Source: Clostridia bacterium | GTDB lineage: Bacteria; Bacillota; Clostridia; Oscillospirales; Acutalibacteraceae | Length of the DNA: 64,000 nt | Assembly (NCBI GenBank): GCA_900770165.1 | Contig: CAAGJJ010000184.1 | Span: forward strand, 3,268 to 67,267 | Direction: 5' to 3' | Part shown: positions 53,345 through 62,675 of the stretch, one piece after another | Numbering within the stretch: position 1 is the stretch's first letter | How the letters are laid out: each line of letters opens with the position of its first letter | Notes under the pieces: generated by a model | Told to the model about the DNA's origin: nothing | What the model saw: only the letters and a program-made list of their open reading frames with translations | The model's database searches: none | Translations under genes and position numbers: made by a program

Positions 53345-53772
53345 AATAATTATAAGTGTAATTATTATAAAGAATTTAAAAATTTTTCTGTGCAACGGAA
53401 AATGTGTAATAAAATGCAGACAATTTGGTAAATTATATATTAAATATTACAATATTTTAAATAAAATGAAAATTAATTAATACAATATGAGTATGTATAT
53501 TGAAATTTATAATAAATTATGCTAAAATGTACTAAATAAAATAATAAATTAAGTTAGAAAATATGCAATAAATATAAAAGAGATTGTAATTTACTGTAAC
53601 AAGTTTGTAACTATTAAATTTTTGCAATGTGTACAGAAAAAATGGATATGGTTGACCTGAAAAATTAAAAAAAGGAGCAAAAGTTGTTAAAAAAAAGGAA
53701 AGTAAGTATTTTTTGTTTAATATTACATCTTTACAAATGTTAAAATTGCACAAAAAAATAATTTTGTTATAT
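53345..53772. other. AT-rich intergenic stretch
   Basis: About 430 bases with no convincing reading frame. A minus-strand open frame at 53532-53867 has no ribosome site and a composition of runs of Phe/Ile/Asn/Tyr typical of AT-rich noncoding sequence. Confidence 0.5.
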
Positions 53773-53801
53773 TTGACACGATCTGATTTAGCCAATATAA
53801 T
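53773..53801 (+). promoter_or_regulatory. Consensus promoter of the YabE-like gene
   Basis: TTGACA and TATAAT match consensus exactly with a 17-base spacer. The ~90-base leader holds an AGGTTG/CAACCT pair (53837-53870) around a 22-base loop. Confidence 0.8.
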
Positions 53802-53898
53802 AGCAATCAACATGTTAAATCCTGTTACCCCAAAATAGGTTGACAGATTATACCTTAACTGCTGCAACCTAAATAAAAGGAAAAGGAGTTAATTATTA

Positions 53899-55131
53899 AT
53901 GATACAGAGTTTAAATAGAAAGATAAAAAAGAATATTAAAAGGCTTAGTGTATTTGTAATTATGGGGCTTATTATATTAACAAGTACAGTATCTGTTGCT
54001 GCACTTAGTCAGAAGGTGTATATTAAAGATGGAGAAAATACTACTGCTTTATATGCAATTACAACAGATACAAATAAAATACTAAGCCAAGCAAGTATTG
54101 ATTTAGGACCAGACGACACAGTAGAGAGAACAGATGATGATAACAGTACAGTTATTAATGTACGAAGAGCTTTTACTGTAACTGTAACTGATGATGGTGT
54201 TACAAAAGAAGTTAATATTAGTAAAGGAACTGTATTAGATGCTGTTAATAAATCTGGAATGACTTTAGGTAGCGGTGATATTATAAGTCCTGAATCATCA
54301 ACTGAGGTTACTGAAGGTATGCAAATAAACATACTTAGACGATTAAATATCAATTTAACTATTGGAAATAATACCAAGAGTGTAGTTGTACCATCAGGAA
54401 CAGTTAGAGAAGTTCTTGAATTTTTAAATTTGCCTTTAGGAAATGAAGATATTGTAAATGTTGACCCTGAATCTAGGGTAGTTGAAGGCATGGATATAAA
54501 CCTTGTAAGAGTTGAGTATGTAGAAAGAAAAGAAAATGAAACAGTACCTTATTCAAAGGCAACCACAATGACGGACTCTTTATATGAAGGGGAAACAAAA
54601 GTTGAACAAGGAACTGACGGTACTAAAGAGGTAACTTACCAAGATAAGCTTGTAAATGGTGAGGTAGTTGAGATTAAAAGAATTTCTGAAAGTATTATAG
54701 AATCACCTAAAAATGAAATTACTTATGTTGGTGTTAAGAGAAAATCAAGTACTTCAGAATCTGGCCCTATATCTAAAGGATATTCAGTTAACAATGGTAA
54801 TGGAACAATTACGGACCATAAAGGTAATGTTATTTCATATAAGTCGGTATTAAATGGTTCAGCAACTGCTTATACAGCGTCACCAGGAGCTATAACATCA
54901 ACTGGTAAGGTCGCTCAGTATGGGTACGTAGCAGTAGACCCTAGTATTATTCCTTATGGAACCCAGTTGTATATAACTTCAACAGATGGTTCTTATGTAT
55001 ATGGCTATGCAGTAGCAGCAGATACTGGTGGAGCTATGTTAAGCGGAAGAAGATTAGTAGATTTATATTATAATTCAGTTTCTGAATGTTATCAGTTTGG
55101 GGTAAGAAACGTAAATATATATATATTATAA
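53899..55131 (+). CDS. YabE-type secreted protein (DUF348, G5, 3D domain)
   Basis: The 410 residues start with an N-terminal membrane/signal segment (~18-36). DUF348 repeats (RAFTVTVTDDGVTKEVNISK; LNINLTIGNNTKSVVVPSG), a G5 domain (KENETVPYSKATTMTDSLYE onward) and a C-terminal 3D domain follow. The 3D domain has AVDPSIIPYGTQLYI, AADTGGAM and RRLVDLYYN, the three Asp residues. 3D domains are lytic-transglycosylase-like folds acting on peptidoglycan during growth or spore outgrowth. AAAAGGAG precedes the ATG. It is monocistronic. Confidence 0.94.
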   Translation: MIQSLNRKIKKNIKRLSVFVIMGLIILTSTVSVAALSQKVYIKDGENTTALYAITTDTNKILSQASIDLGPDDTVERTDDDNSTVINVRRAFTVTVTDDGVTKEVNISKGTVLDAVNKSGMTLGSGDIISPESSTEVTEGMQINILRRLNINLTIGNNTKSVVVPSGTVREVLEFLNLPLGNEDIVNVDPESRVVEGMDINLVRVEYVERKENETVPYSKATTMTDSLYEGETKVEQGTDGTKEVTYQDKLVNGEVVEIKRISESIIESPKNEITYVGVKRKSSTSESGPISKGYSVNNGNGTITDHKGNVISYKSVLNGSATAYTASPGAITSTGKVAQYGYVAVDPSIIPYGTQLYITSTDGSYVYGYAVAADTGGAMLSGRRLVDLYYNSVSECYQFGVRNVNIYIL

Positions 55132-55137
55132 AACTTT

Positions 55138-55166
55138 AAGGCAGCTAATAATTTAGCTGCCTTTTT
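55138..55166 (+). terminator. Terminator after the YabE-like gene
   Basis: AAGGCAGCTAA and TTAGCTGCCTT flank a 4-base loop, followed by Ts. Confidence 0.88.
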
Positions 55167-55192
55167 AATATATTTAACTTAAATTTATTATG

Positions 55193-55951
55193 CTATTGCA
55201 AAGTTGGCAGTTCAGCTGACAGTAATGAAATTTGTGCTGACAGTAATTGTTTACAATTATTAATTTCCTCTTTTTGTTTATTGCACTGGTATTGCAATTG
55301 TTCTACCTCTTGACGTTGTAATTCTTGTATTACGTCTTGTAGCTTATTAAGAAAATTTTCCTTCCTGCGAGTAAAATCTATGTTATCATAATTATCATTT
55401 ATTTCATAAGAAAGTTTAATTAAATTTGGCAATTCTTGAAGCACTTGAGAATATAGAGTTTTTTCAAGTGCTTTCTGCAACTTTTGCAAAGGTTCCAGTA
55501 AACTTTGTCTATTTTCTGCTTCCTCTTGTAATTCTTTTAATTTTTTCTGCTTTTCTTTTTGCTCTTTTTGTAATTTCTGTAGTTGTTCTCCTTGTTGACC
55601 CTTTAGTTGCTCTTCTAATTGTTGAAGACCATAATTTATTATTTGTTGTGAATTTTGCGCTTCAGAAAGGAGAGCTTTTTGTTTTTCTTGAATTCCTTTT
55701 AATTCTGAAATTTCATTGGCCAAATTAATATGATTTAACTCTTTTGCTAGTGATGAGTTATAAGCACATAGTTGTAAATTTTTATATAAATCTGGCAAAA
55801 GTTTTAGTAATCGTTCTTGTTGCTGTTGCTGAGTTTCTAGTGGTAAGTCGTAAAAATCTTCTGGTAAGGCAAATGCGAGGCTTACTGAGTTAAATGCTAG
55901 TGTTACTGTTAGACAAAAGGCTATTACTGATTTTATAAATTTTAATTTCAT
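55193..55951 (-). CDS. Secreted Gln/Leu-rich coiled-coil protein
   Basis: The ATG at 55951 has AAGGAGA upstream (252 residues); the longer reading lacks one. A signal peptide (MKLKFIKSVIAFCLTVTLAF, cleavage near LAFA) precedes an almost wholly helical sequence dominated by Gln, Leu, Lys and Glu (QQQQERLLKLLPDL, KGQQGEQLQKLQKEQKEKQK). This is as in a long coiled coil. No anchor or catalytic motif is present. Its signal peptide resembles that of the secreted protein at 1792-3015 (both begin MKLK). It may belong to the same class of exported helical proteins. Confidence 0.8.
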   Translation of the reverse strand: MKLKFIKSVIAFCLTVTLAFNSVSLAFALPEDFYDLPLETQQQQQERLLKLLPDLYKNLQLCAYNSSLAKELNHINLANEISELKGIQEKQKALLSEAQNSQQIINYGLQQLEEQLKGQQGEQLQKLQKEQKEKQKKLKELQEEAENRQSLLEPLQKLQKALEKTLYSQVLQELPNLIKLSYEINDNYDNIDFTRRKENFLNKLQDVIQELQRQEVEQLQYQCNKQKEEINNCKQLLSAQISLLSAELPTLQ

Positions 55952-56079
55952 GTTTATTCTCCTTAAAACTATTTTTTCATTCAAGTAAAAAACAATTAAA
56001 ATATATTGCATATTAACAAATTAGACAAAATTAATTATATTAAAAATGTCATTTAAAATATTGTGGCAATAAAAGAATA

Positions 56080-56111
56080 AGTCACATTCAAATTAAATTA
56101 TGAGTGTGACT
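56080..56111 (-). terminator. Hairpin downstream of tRNA-Ser
   Basis: AGTCACATTCA and TGAGTGTGACT (one wobble) flank a 10-base loop, followed on the minus strand by TATTCTTTTATT. It is likely the end of the tRNA transcript. Confidence 0.5.
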
Positions 56112-56183
56112 AAGCGTAATACAATTAATGAAATAAAAAGCTAACACCAAACGCCAATATATGGCTGAAACTTGACATTATGT

Positions 56184-56272
56184 TGGCGGAGGGAGTGGGA
56201 TTTGAACCCACGGTTGCACGAAACAACACAGGTTTTCGAGACCTGCACCTTAAACCACTCAGACATCCCTCC
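56184..56272 (-). tRNA. tRNA-Ser (anticodon CGA)
   Basis: The minus strand folds as a class II tRNA. It has acceptor GGAGGGA/TCCCTCC, anticodon stem CAGGT/ACCTG with loop CTCGAAA (anticodon CGA), a long variable arm (GTTGTTTCGTGCAAC), TTCAAAT in the T arm and an encoded CCA. Confidence 0.95.
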
Positions 56273-56711
56273 GAGTATAAATAAACTAGCGCTAATTAAT
56301 ATTACTGCATTTTAAATTTAGAGTCAAGTGTTTTGGCTAATTTAAAGTAAGTAAAGGCTTATATAATTTTAGGTAATTATGTAAAGTGACATATGAAATA
56401 ACAACAAAATGTGTTTAGTTGAATTATATATAGTACATAAAAAGGTTACAAGAATGTAAAATATGAACAAAATCAGTCATTGTTATTTTGTATAAATTTT
56501 AGTTGACTACAGCGGAACTACAAGTGTATAATTATTAATACAGATGCAAAATGCATATAAAATATTATATTATTAATTAATATTAGTGTAAATAATACAA
56601 TCTTTTAAATTTAGCATAGACTATTTATTTTTAAACATTATGCTAATTTACTATATAGATGACCGTTATAAAGCCACAAGAACGATGTATTGATTATTTT
56701 GGAGATGCTGT
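56273..56711. other. Intergenic region with one promoter
   Basis: This 439-base AT-rich gap has no coding frame I accept. TTGACT (56503) and TATAAT (56527), 18 bases apart, would drive the barstar gene with a ~175-base leader of unknown content. Confidence 0.5.
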
Positions 56712-56981
56712 ATGAAAAAAATAATAATAGATGGCTATGAAATGACATCTACAGAAAAAGTATATAATTTTCTAAAAAATGAACTTAACTTTTCGAGTTG
56801 TTGCAAAAATGATATGGAATCTTTGTGGAGTATGCTTACTAAAGTTACAGAACCAGTTGAAATATATTTAATTAATAAAGATAAATTCAAAAAACATTTG
56901 AGAGCAGATGCAGATAAATTTATAGATATATTTATACGTGCGCATAATGAATATGGATTTATAAAATTGAAAATAAATTAG
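56712..56981 (+). CDS. Barstar-family ribonuclease inhibitor
   Basis: The 89 residues match barstar in length and pattern: KIIIDGYEMTSTEKVYNFLK, then a binding-helix region (CKNDMESLWSMLTKVTEPVE) with the Asp/Trp of the inhibitor face, and the last strand FIKLKIN. Barstar neutralises barnase-type RNases. In this window no barnase, toxin or polymorphic-toxin gene lies beside it, so it is an orphan immunity-type protein. GGAGATG precedes the ATG. Confidence 0.85.
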   Translation: MKKIIIDGYEMTSTEKVYNFLKNELNFSSCCKNDMESLWSMLTKVTEPVEIYLINKDKFKKHLRADADKFIDIFIRAHNEYGFIKLKIN

Positions 56982-57019
56982 GTGTATTCAAAGTTAATTT
57001 TTACGTTGATATTATAAAT

Positions 57020-57055
57020 TTTGTTATAATTACATTTTATAACAAAGTTTATATT
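57020..57055 (+). terminator. Terminator after the barstar gene
   Basis: Perfect 10-bp arms TTTGTTATAA / TTATAACAAA with a 7-base loop, followed by a T-rich run. Confidence 0.65.
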
Positions 57056-57091
57056 TTTATATTATATTAAAATAAAGGAGCCTGACATTAT

Positions 57092-58495
57092 ATGAAAAAA
57101 ATAGGTGCTTTGTTTTTAGCTATTATTTTAATATTATCAGTTAATTTTTATGTTGCGGCAAGCCCTTTAATTTTAGATTTAGGAAGTTTGGAAGCTCTTG
57201 ATATGATACCGTCCGTAGAAGTAGAAAGTGATTATGTGATTAATAGTAAAAAATTTGTAATTGATAACATAGTTTATGAAGTAATTAAGTGTGATAAAAA
57301 TAAAGGTGATTTTGAAGTCCAAGTTGGAACAGGTTGGGGTGGGGAAGAATTAGAATGGAATGAAAGTTTTTTTACGTGTAGTTTAAACATACCAGATAGT
57401 GTGTATTATGAGGGAAATAATTATAAGGTAGTTTCTATATCAAAAGGAGCATTTGAAAATAGACATATTTCTACTGTAGATATTGGTAATAATGTTAAAA
57501 CTATAGGAGCAGAAGCCTTTAAAAATTGTAGGTGCCTTGAAGAAGTAACTCTGTTAGGGCCATTAAAAGTTTTAAGTAGCTGTACATTTCAAGGCTGTAA
57601 AAATCTTAAAAAATTTAGTTTTAATAATAGGCTTGAAATTATTGAAGATCATGTATTTGAAGGTTGCGAGAGCTTAAATGAAATGGAAATGCCTAAGTCT
57701 ATTATATCTATTGGAGATAGCTCTTTTAAGAATTGCTTGAAGCTTAGAAATATTACTTTATCTAGTAAAACAAGGTATATAAAGGAGCATGCGTTTGAGA
57801 ATTGTTCTGAGTTAGAAAAAATTGAAATACCTAAGTCAGTTGAAGATATAGGAAAAGAGTCTTTTCAAAATTGTAAAAAACTTAAAAGTGTTGTTTTGAA
57901 TAAGGGAATAAAATTTATAAGAGATAGTGCGTTTGAATATTGTGAAAAATTAAATATTATAAATATACCGTCTAGTGTGGAATGTATAGGTGAAAGTGTA
58001 TTTAGTGGCTGTAGAAATCTTGAAAAAATTGAAGTAGATAATAATAATTTATTTTATGCAAGTAAGAATGGGGTTTTATTTAATAAACCTGAAACAAAAT
58101 TAATAAAATTTCCTGAGAGAAGTTTATTAGAGGAATATGTAGTTCCTAATACTGTTAGGATAATAGGACGAGAAGCTTTTTTGAATTGTGATTTAAAGAG
58201 TATAAAAATTAGTGATACAACGGAGATTATTGAAAAAGATGCCTTTGTATGCAGCACAATTGAGGCAATAAATCTTGGAAACGGGCTTGAAAGAATAGAA
58301 AAAAGAGGATTTGCAAATGTGTATTCTTTAAAGTTCATTGTAATACCCGAAAGTGTAAAGTATATTGGTGATGAAGCATTTTTTAATTATACTAATTTTA
58401 CTAATATATATGTAAGAGGCAAAAAAAATGCATCTGAGTTTAAAGATGGTATAGGAAAACGATGGTCGGGCCTTTTCCCTGTTAAGTATATTTAA
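57092..58495 (+). CDS. Secreted BspA-type LRR protein (solitary paralogue, no RING)
   Basis: The 467-residue protein has a signal peptide (to ~24) and an N-terminal domain of ~100 residues (FVIDNIVYEVIKCDKNKGDF ...) unlike the N-cap of the array at 4-15 kb. About 14 LRR_5 repeats (IGAEAFKNC..LEEVTL; FIRDSAFEYC..LNIINI) follow, interrupted by a NNLFYASKNGVLFNK hairpin module typical of BspA proteins. It ends KRWSGLFPVKYI with no RING or anchor. AAGGAG precedes the ATG. Its repeats are diverse, not homogenised. It is probably an older, surface-binding member of the family. Confidence 0.88.
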   Translation: MKKIGALFLAIILILSVNFYVAASPLILDLGSLEALDMIPSVEVESDYVINSKKFVIDNIVYEVIKCDKNKGDFEVQVGTGWGGEELEWNESFFTCSLNIPDSVYYEGNNYKVVSISKGAFENRHISTVDIGNNVKTIGAEAFKNCRCLEEVTLLGPLKVLSSCTFQGCKNLKKFSFNNRLEIIEDHVFEGCESLNEMEMPKSIISIGDSSFKNCLKLRNITLSSKTRYIKEHAFENCSELEKIEIPKSVEDIGKESFQNCKKLKSVVLNKGIKFIRDSAFEYCEKLNIINIPSSVECIGESVFSGCRNLEKIEVDNNNLFYASKNGVLFNKPETKLIKFPERSLLEEYVVPNTVRIIGREAFLNCDLKSIKISDTTEIIEKDAFVCSTIEAINLGNGLERIEKRGFANVYSLKFIVIPESVKYIGDEAFFNYTNFTNIYVRGKKNASEFKDGIGKRWSGLFPVKYI

Positions 58496-58529
58496 ATAGA
58501 ATTTATTATTGAAAAAGTTAATATTAAAC

Positions 58530-58575
58530 AATACCGAATAAAATGCTTTATAAAACATTTTATTCGGTATTATTT
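58530..58575 (+). terminator. Terminator after the solitary LRR gene
   Basis: AATACCGAATAAAATG pairs perfectly with CATTTTATTCGGTATT across a 10-base loop. Confidence 0.85.
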
Positions 58576-58796
58576 GTTATATTAAATAATTTTTCTGCTT
58601 AATATTTTTTTAGTTTATTTAAAGGAAGATAAGCATAAAATCTGTGATTATTTTTAAATCACTTTCTTTCCCAAAATATATATTATATAGTAAGGGAATT
58701 TATAACAACCTAGAATATCCTCTTGAATACAGGCCGTGTAAGTCTTATCATGATATTAAGATATTTTTATATTAGTTAATGATTGGGGTTGCCGTT

Positions 58797-59372
58797 ATGA
58801 ATATAAGTAGAATAGATGATATACGGCTATTAATATCCCTTGCTAGTGAGGATATGCAGGCGTTTGATCTTAGATTTGACCAATTTTTATGGAGTGACAA
58901 AAAGTCTAGAGATATAATTCGGGAATTATTAGTAATTGCTGAAGAGAAAGCAGGGTTTTCAGCGGAAAATAAGCGCCTAATGATAGAAGCAATTCCAACA
59001 GATGATGGTTGTGCAATTTTGTTTACGCTTCTTTCAGATAAACTCAAATTAGCAAGGAAGAAGTTTAGAGTAAAGAATAAACATGAACCATTTATATATG
59101 AGTTTAATTCGGCAGATGATTTACTAGATGTTATTAATAAATTAGTGCCACTGAACACAAATATTAAAATGAGTACTGCAGTGGCACTTAATAGAAAATA
59201 TTATTTAATAATTTATACAAATGGGGGAGTAACATCACCAGTTTCAGTTATTCTTAGTGAATATGGTAAATGGAAAGGATCGGGAAGAATTAATGAATCT
59301 AAGCTTTTAGAATATGGTAAAATTGTATCTGACGGATATGCAATTGAGCAGATTGGTGAATATTTAAATTAA
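58797..59372 (+). CDS. mecA: Adaptor protein MecA
   Basis: I prefer the ATG at 58797 (191 residues), with GGGG 10 bases upstream; the ATG at 58779 has no site. The N-terminal domain (MNISRIDDIRLLISLASEDM) and the C-terminal MecA fold (FNSADDLLDVINKLV, YYLIIYTNGG, ILSEYG) are separated by an acidic linker. MecA delivers substrates to the ClpCP protease. It overlaps the convergent rpe gene by four bases. Divergent from bacillus MecA but within the family. Confidence 0.82.
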   Translation: MNISRIDDIRLLISLASEDMQAFDLRFDQFLWSDKKSRDIIRELLVIAEEKAGFSAENKRLMIEAIPTDDGCAILFTLLSDKLKLARKKFRVKNKHEPFIYEFNSADDLLDVINKLVPLNTNIKMSTAVALNRKYYLIIYTNGGVTSPVSVILSEYGKWKGSGRINESKLLEYGKIVSDGYAIEQIGEYLN

Positions 59373-60025
59373 TCTAGAATTGAAGCTTTTTTTAAATCTT
59401 CTATAGCTTTGCCGGTATTGGTGCTTTTAAATACACTTGTGCCGGCAACGCATATATCAACGCCATATTTGGCGGCAATTGGTATTGTCTCTAAATTTAT
59501 TCCCCCGTCTGCTTCTATTAGGAGATTGGGGTTTATTTTATTGGTATAATTTTTTATTGCGGTTACTTTAGGCATCATATCTTCCATAAATACTTGTCCT
59601 CCGAAACCAGGTTCAACTGTCATAATTAGTACCATATATATATCTTTTAAATAAGGAAATACAGCTTCGGCACGAGTGTTTGGTTTTATAACTAAACCTG
59701 GTTTTACGCCGAAGCTTTTTATTTTTTGTATGGTTTGAGGTATATCTTTTTCTGCTTCAACATGGAAGGTAATTATATCTGCACCAGCTTTTGCAAATTC
59801 TTCGATGTATCTGTTAGGATTTTGTATCATTAAATGTACATCAAAGGGGAGAGAGGTATATTTTCTCATAGATTTTATAACTGCTGGACCAAATGATATA
59901 TTAGGAACGAAATCTCCATCCATTACATCTAAGTGGACAAGATCCGCGCCACCTTTTGATATTTTTTGAACTTCATTGCCAATGCACGCAAAATCGCATG
60001 CGAGCATAGAGGGAGCTATTTTCAT
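59369..60025 (-). CDS. rpe: Ribulose-phosphate 3-epimerase
   Basis: The 218-residue TIM barrel shows IAPSMLACDFACIGNEV, HLDVMDGDFVPNISFG (metal His and Asp), HLMIQNPNRYI, MTVEPGFGGQVFM and EADGGINLETI. It interconverts ribulose-5-phosphate and xylulose-5-phosphate in the pentose phosphate pathway. GGAGG precedes the ATG. In many Firmicutes rpe follows rsgA and prkC; here it is alone. Confidence 0.97.
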   Translation of the reverse strand: MKIAPSMLACDFACIGNEVQKISKGGADLVHLDVMDGDFVPNISFGPAVIKSMRKYTSLPFDVHLMIQNPNRYIEEFAKAGADIITFHVEAEKDIPQTIQKIKSFGVKPGLVIKPNTRAEAVFPYLKDIYMVLIMTVEPGFGGQVFMEDMMPKVTAIKNYTNKINPNLLIEADGGINLETIPIAAKYGVDICVAGTSVFKSTNTGKAIEDLKKASILD

Positions 60026-60229
60026 AATTATTCCTCCAAATTTTTGTATTTCTAATTAAATTTTACTACAGTATAAATTAAAGGTCAAACGACATTGTTT
60101 TCCTTAATATTAATAATTTATACACAAATATATGGTAAATTTGAAGCATAGTCACTGAATATTGTTAAAGTTTAACTAAAAAGTGTAATATTAAATCAGG
60201 AAATTTATGTAAAAGCGAGAGTGACAATA

Positions 60230-62671
60230 ATGAAGGTTAGAAAAAAACCGGTTTTTATAATACTTGCTTCAGCTTTGATTATAACAATTATATTATTACT
60301 GTGTTCATTAATTTTAGTTAACTCAAATGCTTATGAGATAAATAATGGGACAGTTGTTGGTGATGATGCAAAAATTTATTCAAGTAATGAAATAGCCTAT
60401 ATTGTGAGCTCTGATACAGATAAGATTGTACTTTCAAAAATCTTAGAAGATGGATGTTCCTGCGTTAAGGAATTTAAAAAAGATGATGCTATTAACATTT
60501 TGTTTTCTATACATAAAGACAATATTTGCGCTAGTTTTTATGGAACGACTGTTGTTGATAACAATTTGTATATTATATGTAGCTTTAAGGATGAGTTTGG
60601 AAGCAAAGAAACTAAAGTCATTAAATATTCTATTAATTCAGATGTTACTTATACTTTTACAGCGATGAATTGTTTTATTGAGAATGAAACAAGTTTTTCT
60701 ATAATAGATGATGATAATATTTTATTGTTAGATTCAGATGATAAGAAGAATTTAATTTTATATAAAAATATTTTTGAAAACTTAGAAGGAGTAACAGTTA
60801 ATCTTTCAATGCAACAAATTTTTTCTATTAGATCCAATATATCTGCAAATAAAACATATGTAGTGGGAACAGATGCAGAAAATAAGAATAGTTTTACGTA
60901 TTTAACATTAGAAAATTCAGAAATTGTTAGTCACAATGCAGGAACTTATATTGGAAATAACTTTACTTTCGTTACCGATGCTTTAATAAAAGATTTTGAA
61001 AATAAATTTTATGAAATTGATGATGATCAATTTTCTTATGAGTTCAATAGCTGTTCGAATGAAAGTAATATGAAAGCAGCTGTGTTTGGCGGTCACGTTT
61101 TAGCTACAATGGGAAATGGACTTATTTATGCAATTGATCCAATTACAAATGAGGCAAAATATCAATTAAATACAGATAAAAATATAATTGATATGGGTAC
61201 TGATAAAAATGATTTATTTATTATATATAAGGAAAACGGAAAATATTATGTAAATGTATTTAAATTTGAAGATTTTAAAGAAATAGAGCCTATTATATAT
61301 AATTCAGGAATCAGACTTAAAAATGAAACTGAAATAAATAGTATTTATGAAAAAAGTAGACCACTTAATAAAAGCAGTGAAAATATTTATTCTAGTATAG
61401 CAGACCTCGAGAGTTTTACTACACCGGGAAGCGTAGAAAATTTGGTTATGGAAGATGGTCTTAAGACTATAAATTTTTACCGTAAACTGTATGGTTTAAG
61501 TGAGGTACAATTAAATGATGAGCTAACTTCAAATGCGCAGTGTGGGGCAGTGGTTTCTTTAGTTACTGAAGATTTATCTAAGCCTAGTAAGCCTAATAGT
61601 ATGAGTGATGAATTTTATCACAAGGCAATGCTAGCATTTGATAAAAATTGTGTAAAAATAAATGAAAATTTAACTGAGATTCCTATTGTTAATGCAGTTC
61701 ATTATCTTTTTAATTGTAATTATTATTTTAGAGAGAAAGTTTTAGATGGAAATATAACAAAAATAGGATTTGGAGTATGTTCAGACGTAAATGGGAAAAC
61801 AGCTGTATTGGTAAAATTTGAAGATAGAGAAGAATATTTGAATGAATATAATTTTACACCATATTTATGTGAAGGTTTATATCCAATATCTTTGGTTCAG
61901 GCAAATCCAGAATTAACTGTTACTTTAGGTAACTCGTTGTTTGCAGGCGATAGAGGAAATCCAAACATTACAGTAGTAAATGAGAAAACGGGTGAAGAAA
62001 TTATTTTAGATCCCGAGAACGCCTTTGAATTTATTGATAATGACAATAAGACAATTATTATTAAAAATATTGGATTTAAAATTGAAAAAGATACAAGTTT
62101 TAAAATTAGAATTGGCAATGTTTATAATAAAAATGGAATAGCTGCAGTATTAGAATATTCAACTAATATGTTTGAGCTTAAGGATGATCCTGTTGATCCA
62201 GGTGACATAGATAATCCAGATGAATCTGGTATTACAAGTAGTGTATATAATATTGATAAAAAGAATATGATTATAACGGGTATAGAACCTGGTACGGTAA
62301 TATCTGAAATTAAAAAAAATATAAATTACAATGGCTATACACTGAAGTTTATTAACTATAGAGGCAATGAAGTTAAAAGCGGAATAATTGGTTCAACAGC
62401 AAGATTGCAATTTATAAGAGATTCTAAAATTGCTTACGAATTTCACGTTGTGATATTTGGAGAATTAACCGGTGAAGGAAACATAAATTCAAGAGATATT
62501 AACAGCATTTATAATCATTTATTAGGAAAAACTAGTCTTGAAGATTATTTTCTTATGGCGGCGGATACAAATCATGATGGAGTAGTAGATACTTTAGACT
62601 TACTTGAGATTAGTAGACATGTTAGTGGAGATAGGAAAATCACTCAGAAAATAAATTTACCAGAGGAGTGA
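60230..62671 (+). CDS. Membrane-anchored or secreted protein with CAP domain and dockerin
   Basis: I use the ATG at 60230 (813 residues) after GAGAG. An N-terminal hydrophobic segment (FIILASALIITIILLLCSLI) is followed by ~370 residues of repeated beta strands resembling a propeller or PQQ-like domain. A CAP/SCP-type domain (~410-545, INFYRKLYGLSEVQLNDELT, AQCGAV) and a bacterial Ig-like part come next. A dockerin closes the protein, with AADTNHDGVVDTLDLLEISR as its well-kept calcium loop and the first loop (GEGNINSRDI) degenerate. Dockerins bind cohesins in cellulosome-like assemblies. No cohesin gene is present here. It lies four bases upstream of the CARF nuclease gene. Confidence 0.85.
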   Translation: MKVRKKPVFIILASALIITIILLLCSLILVNSNAYEINNGTVVGDDAKIYSSNEIAYIVSSDTDKIVLSKILEDGCSCVKEFKKDDAINILFSIHKDNICASFYGTTVVDNNLYIICSFKDEFGSKETKVIKYSINSDVTYTFTAMNCFIENETSFSIIDDDNILLLDSDDKKNLILYKNIFENLEGVTVNLSMQQIFSIRSNISANKTYVVGTDAENKNSFTYLTLENSEIVSHNAGTYIGNNFTFVTDALIKDFENKFYEIDDDQFSYEFNSCSNESNMKAAVFGGHVLATMGNGLIYAIDPITNEAKYQLNTDKNIIDMGTDKNDLFIIYKENGKYYVNVFKFEDFKEIEPIIYNSGIRLKNETEINSIYEKSRPLNKSSENIYSSIADLESFTTPGSVENLVMEDGLKTINFYRKLYGLSEVQLNDELTSNAQCGAVVSLVTEDLSKPSKPNSMSDEFYHKAMLAFDKNCVKINENLTEIPIVNAVHYLFNCNYYFREKVLDGNITKIGFGVCSDVNGKTAVLVKFEDREEYLNEYNFTPYLCEGLYPISLVQANPELTVTLGNSLFAGDRGNPNITVVNEKTGEEIILDPENAFEFIDNDNKTIIIKNIGFKIEKDTSFKIRIGNVYNKNGIAAVLEYSTNMFELKDDPVDPGDIDNPDESGITSSVYNIDKKNMIITGIEPGTVISEIKKNINYNGYTLKFINYRGNEVKSGIIGSTARLQFIRDSKIAYEFHVVIFGELTGEGNINSRDINSIYNHLLGKTSLEDYFLMAADTNHDGVVDTLDLLEISRHVSGDRKITQKINLPEE

Positions 62672-62675
62672 TATT

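Noticed and set aside
53532..53867. 111-codon minus-strand reading frame
   Set aside because: It is composed of AT-rich low-complexity residues, has no ribosome site and overlaps the consensus promoter of the YabE-like gene.
53800..53898. c-di-AMP (ydaO) riboswitch before the YabE-like gene
   Set aside because: Such genes often have this riboswitch, but the leader is only ~90 bases and lacks the conserved GC-rich cores. Only a weak AGGTTG/CAACCT pair is present.
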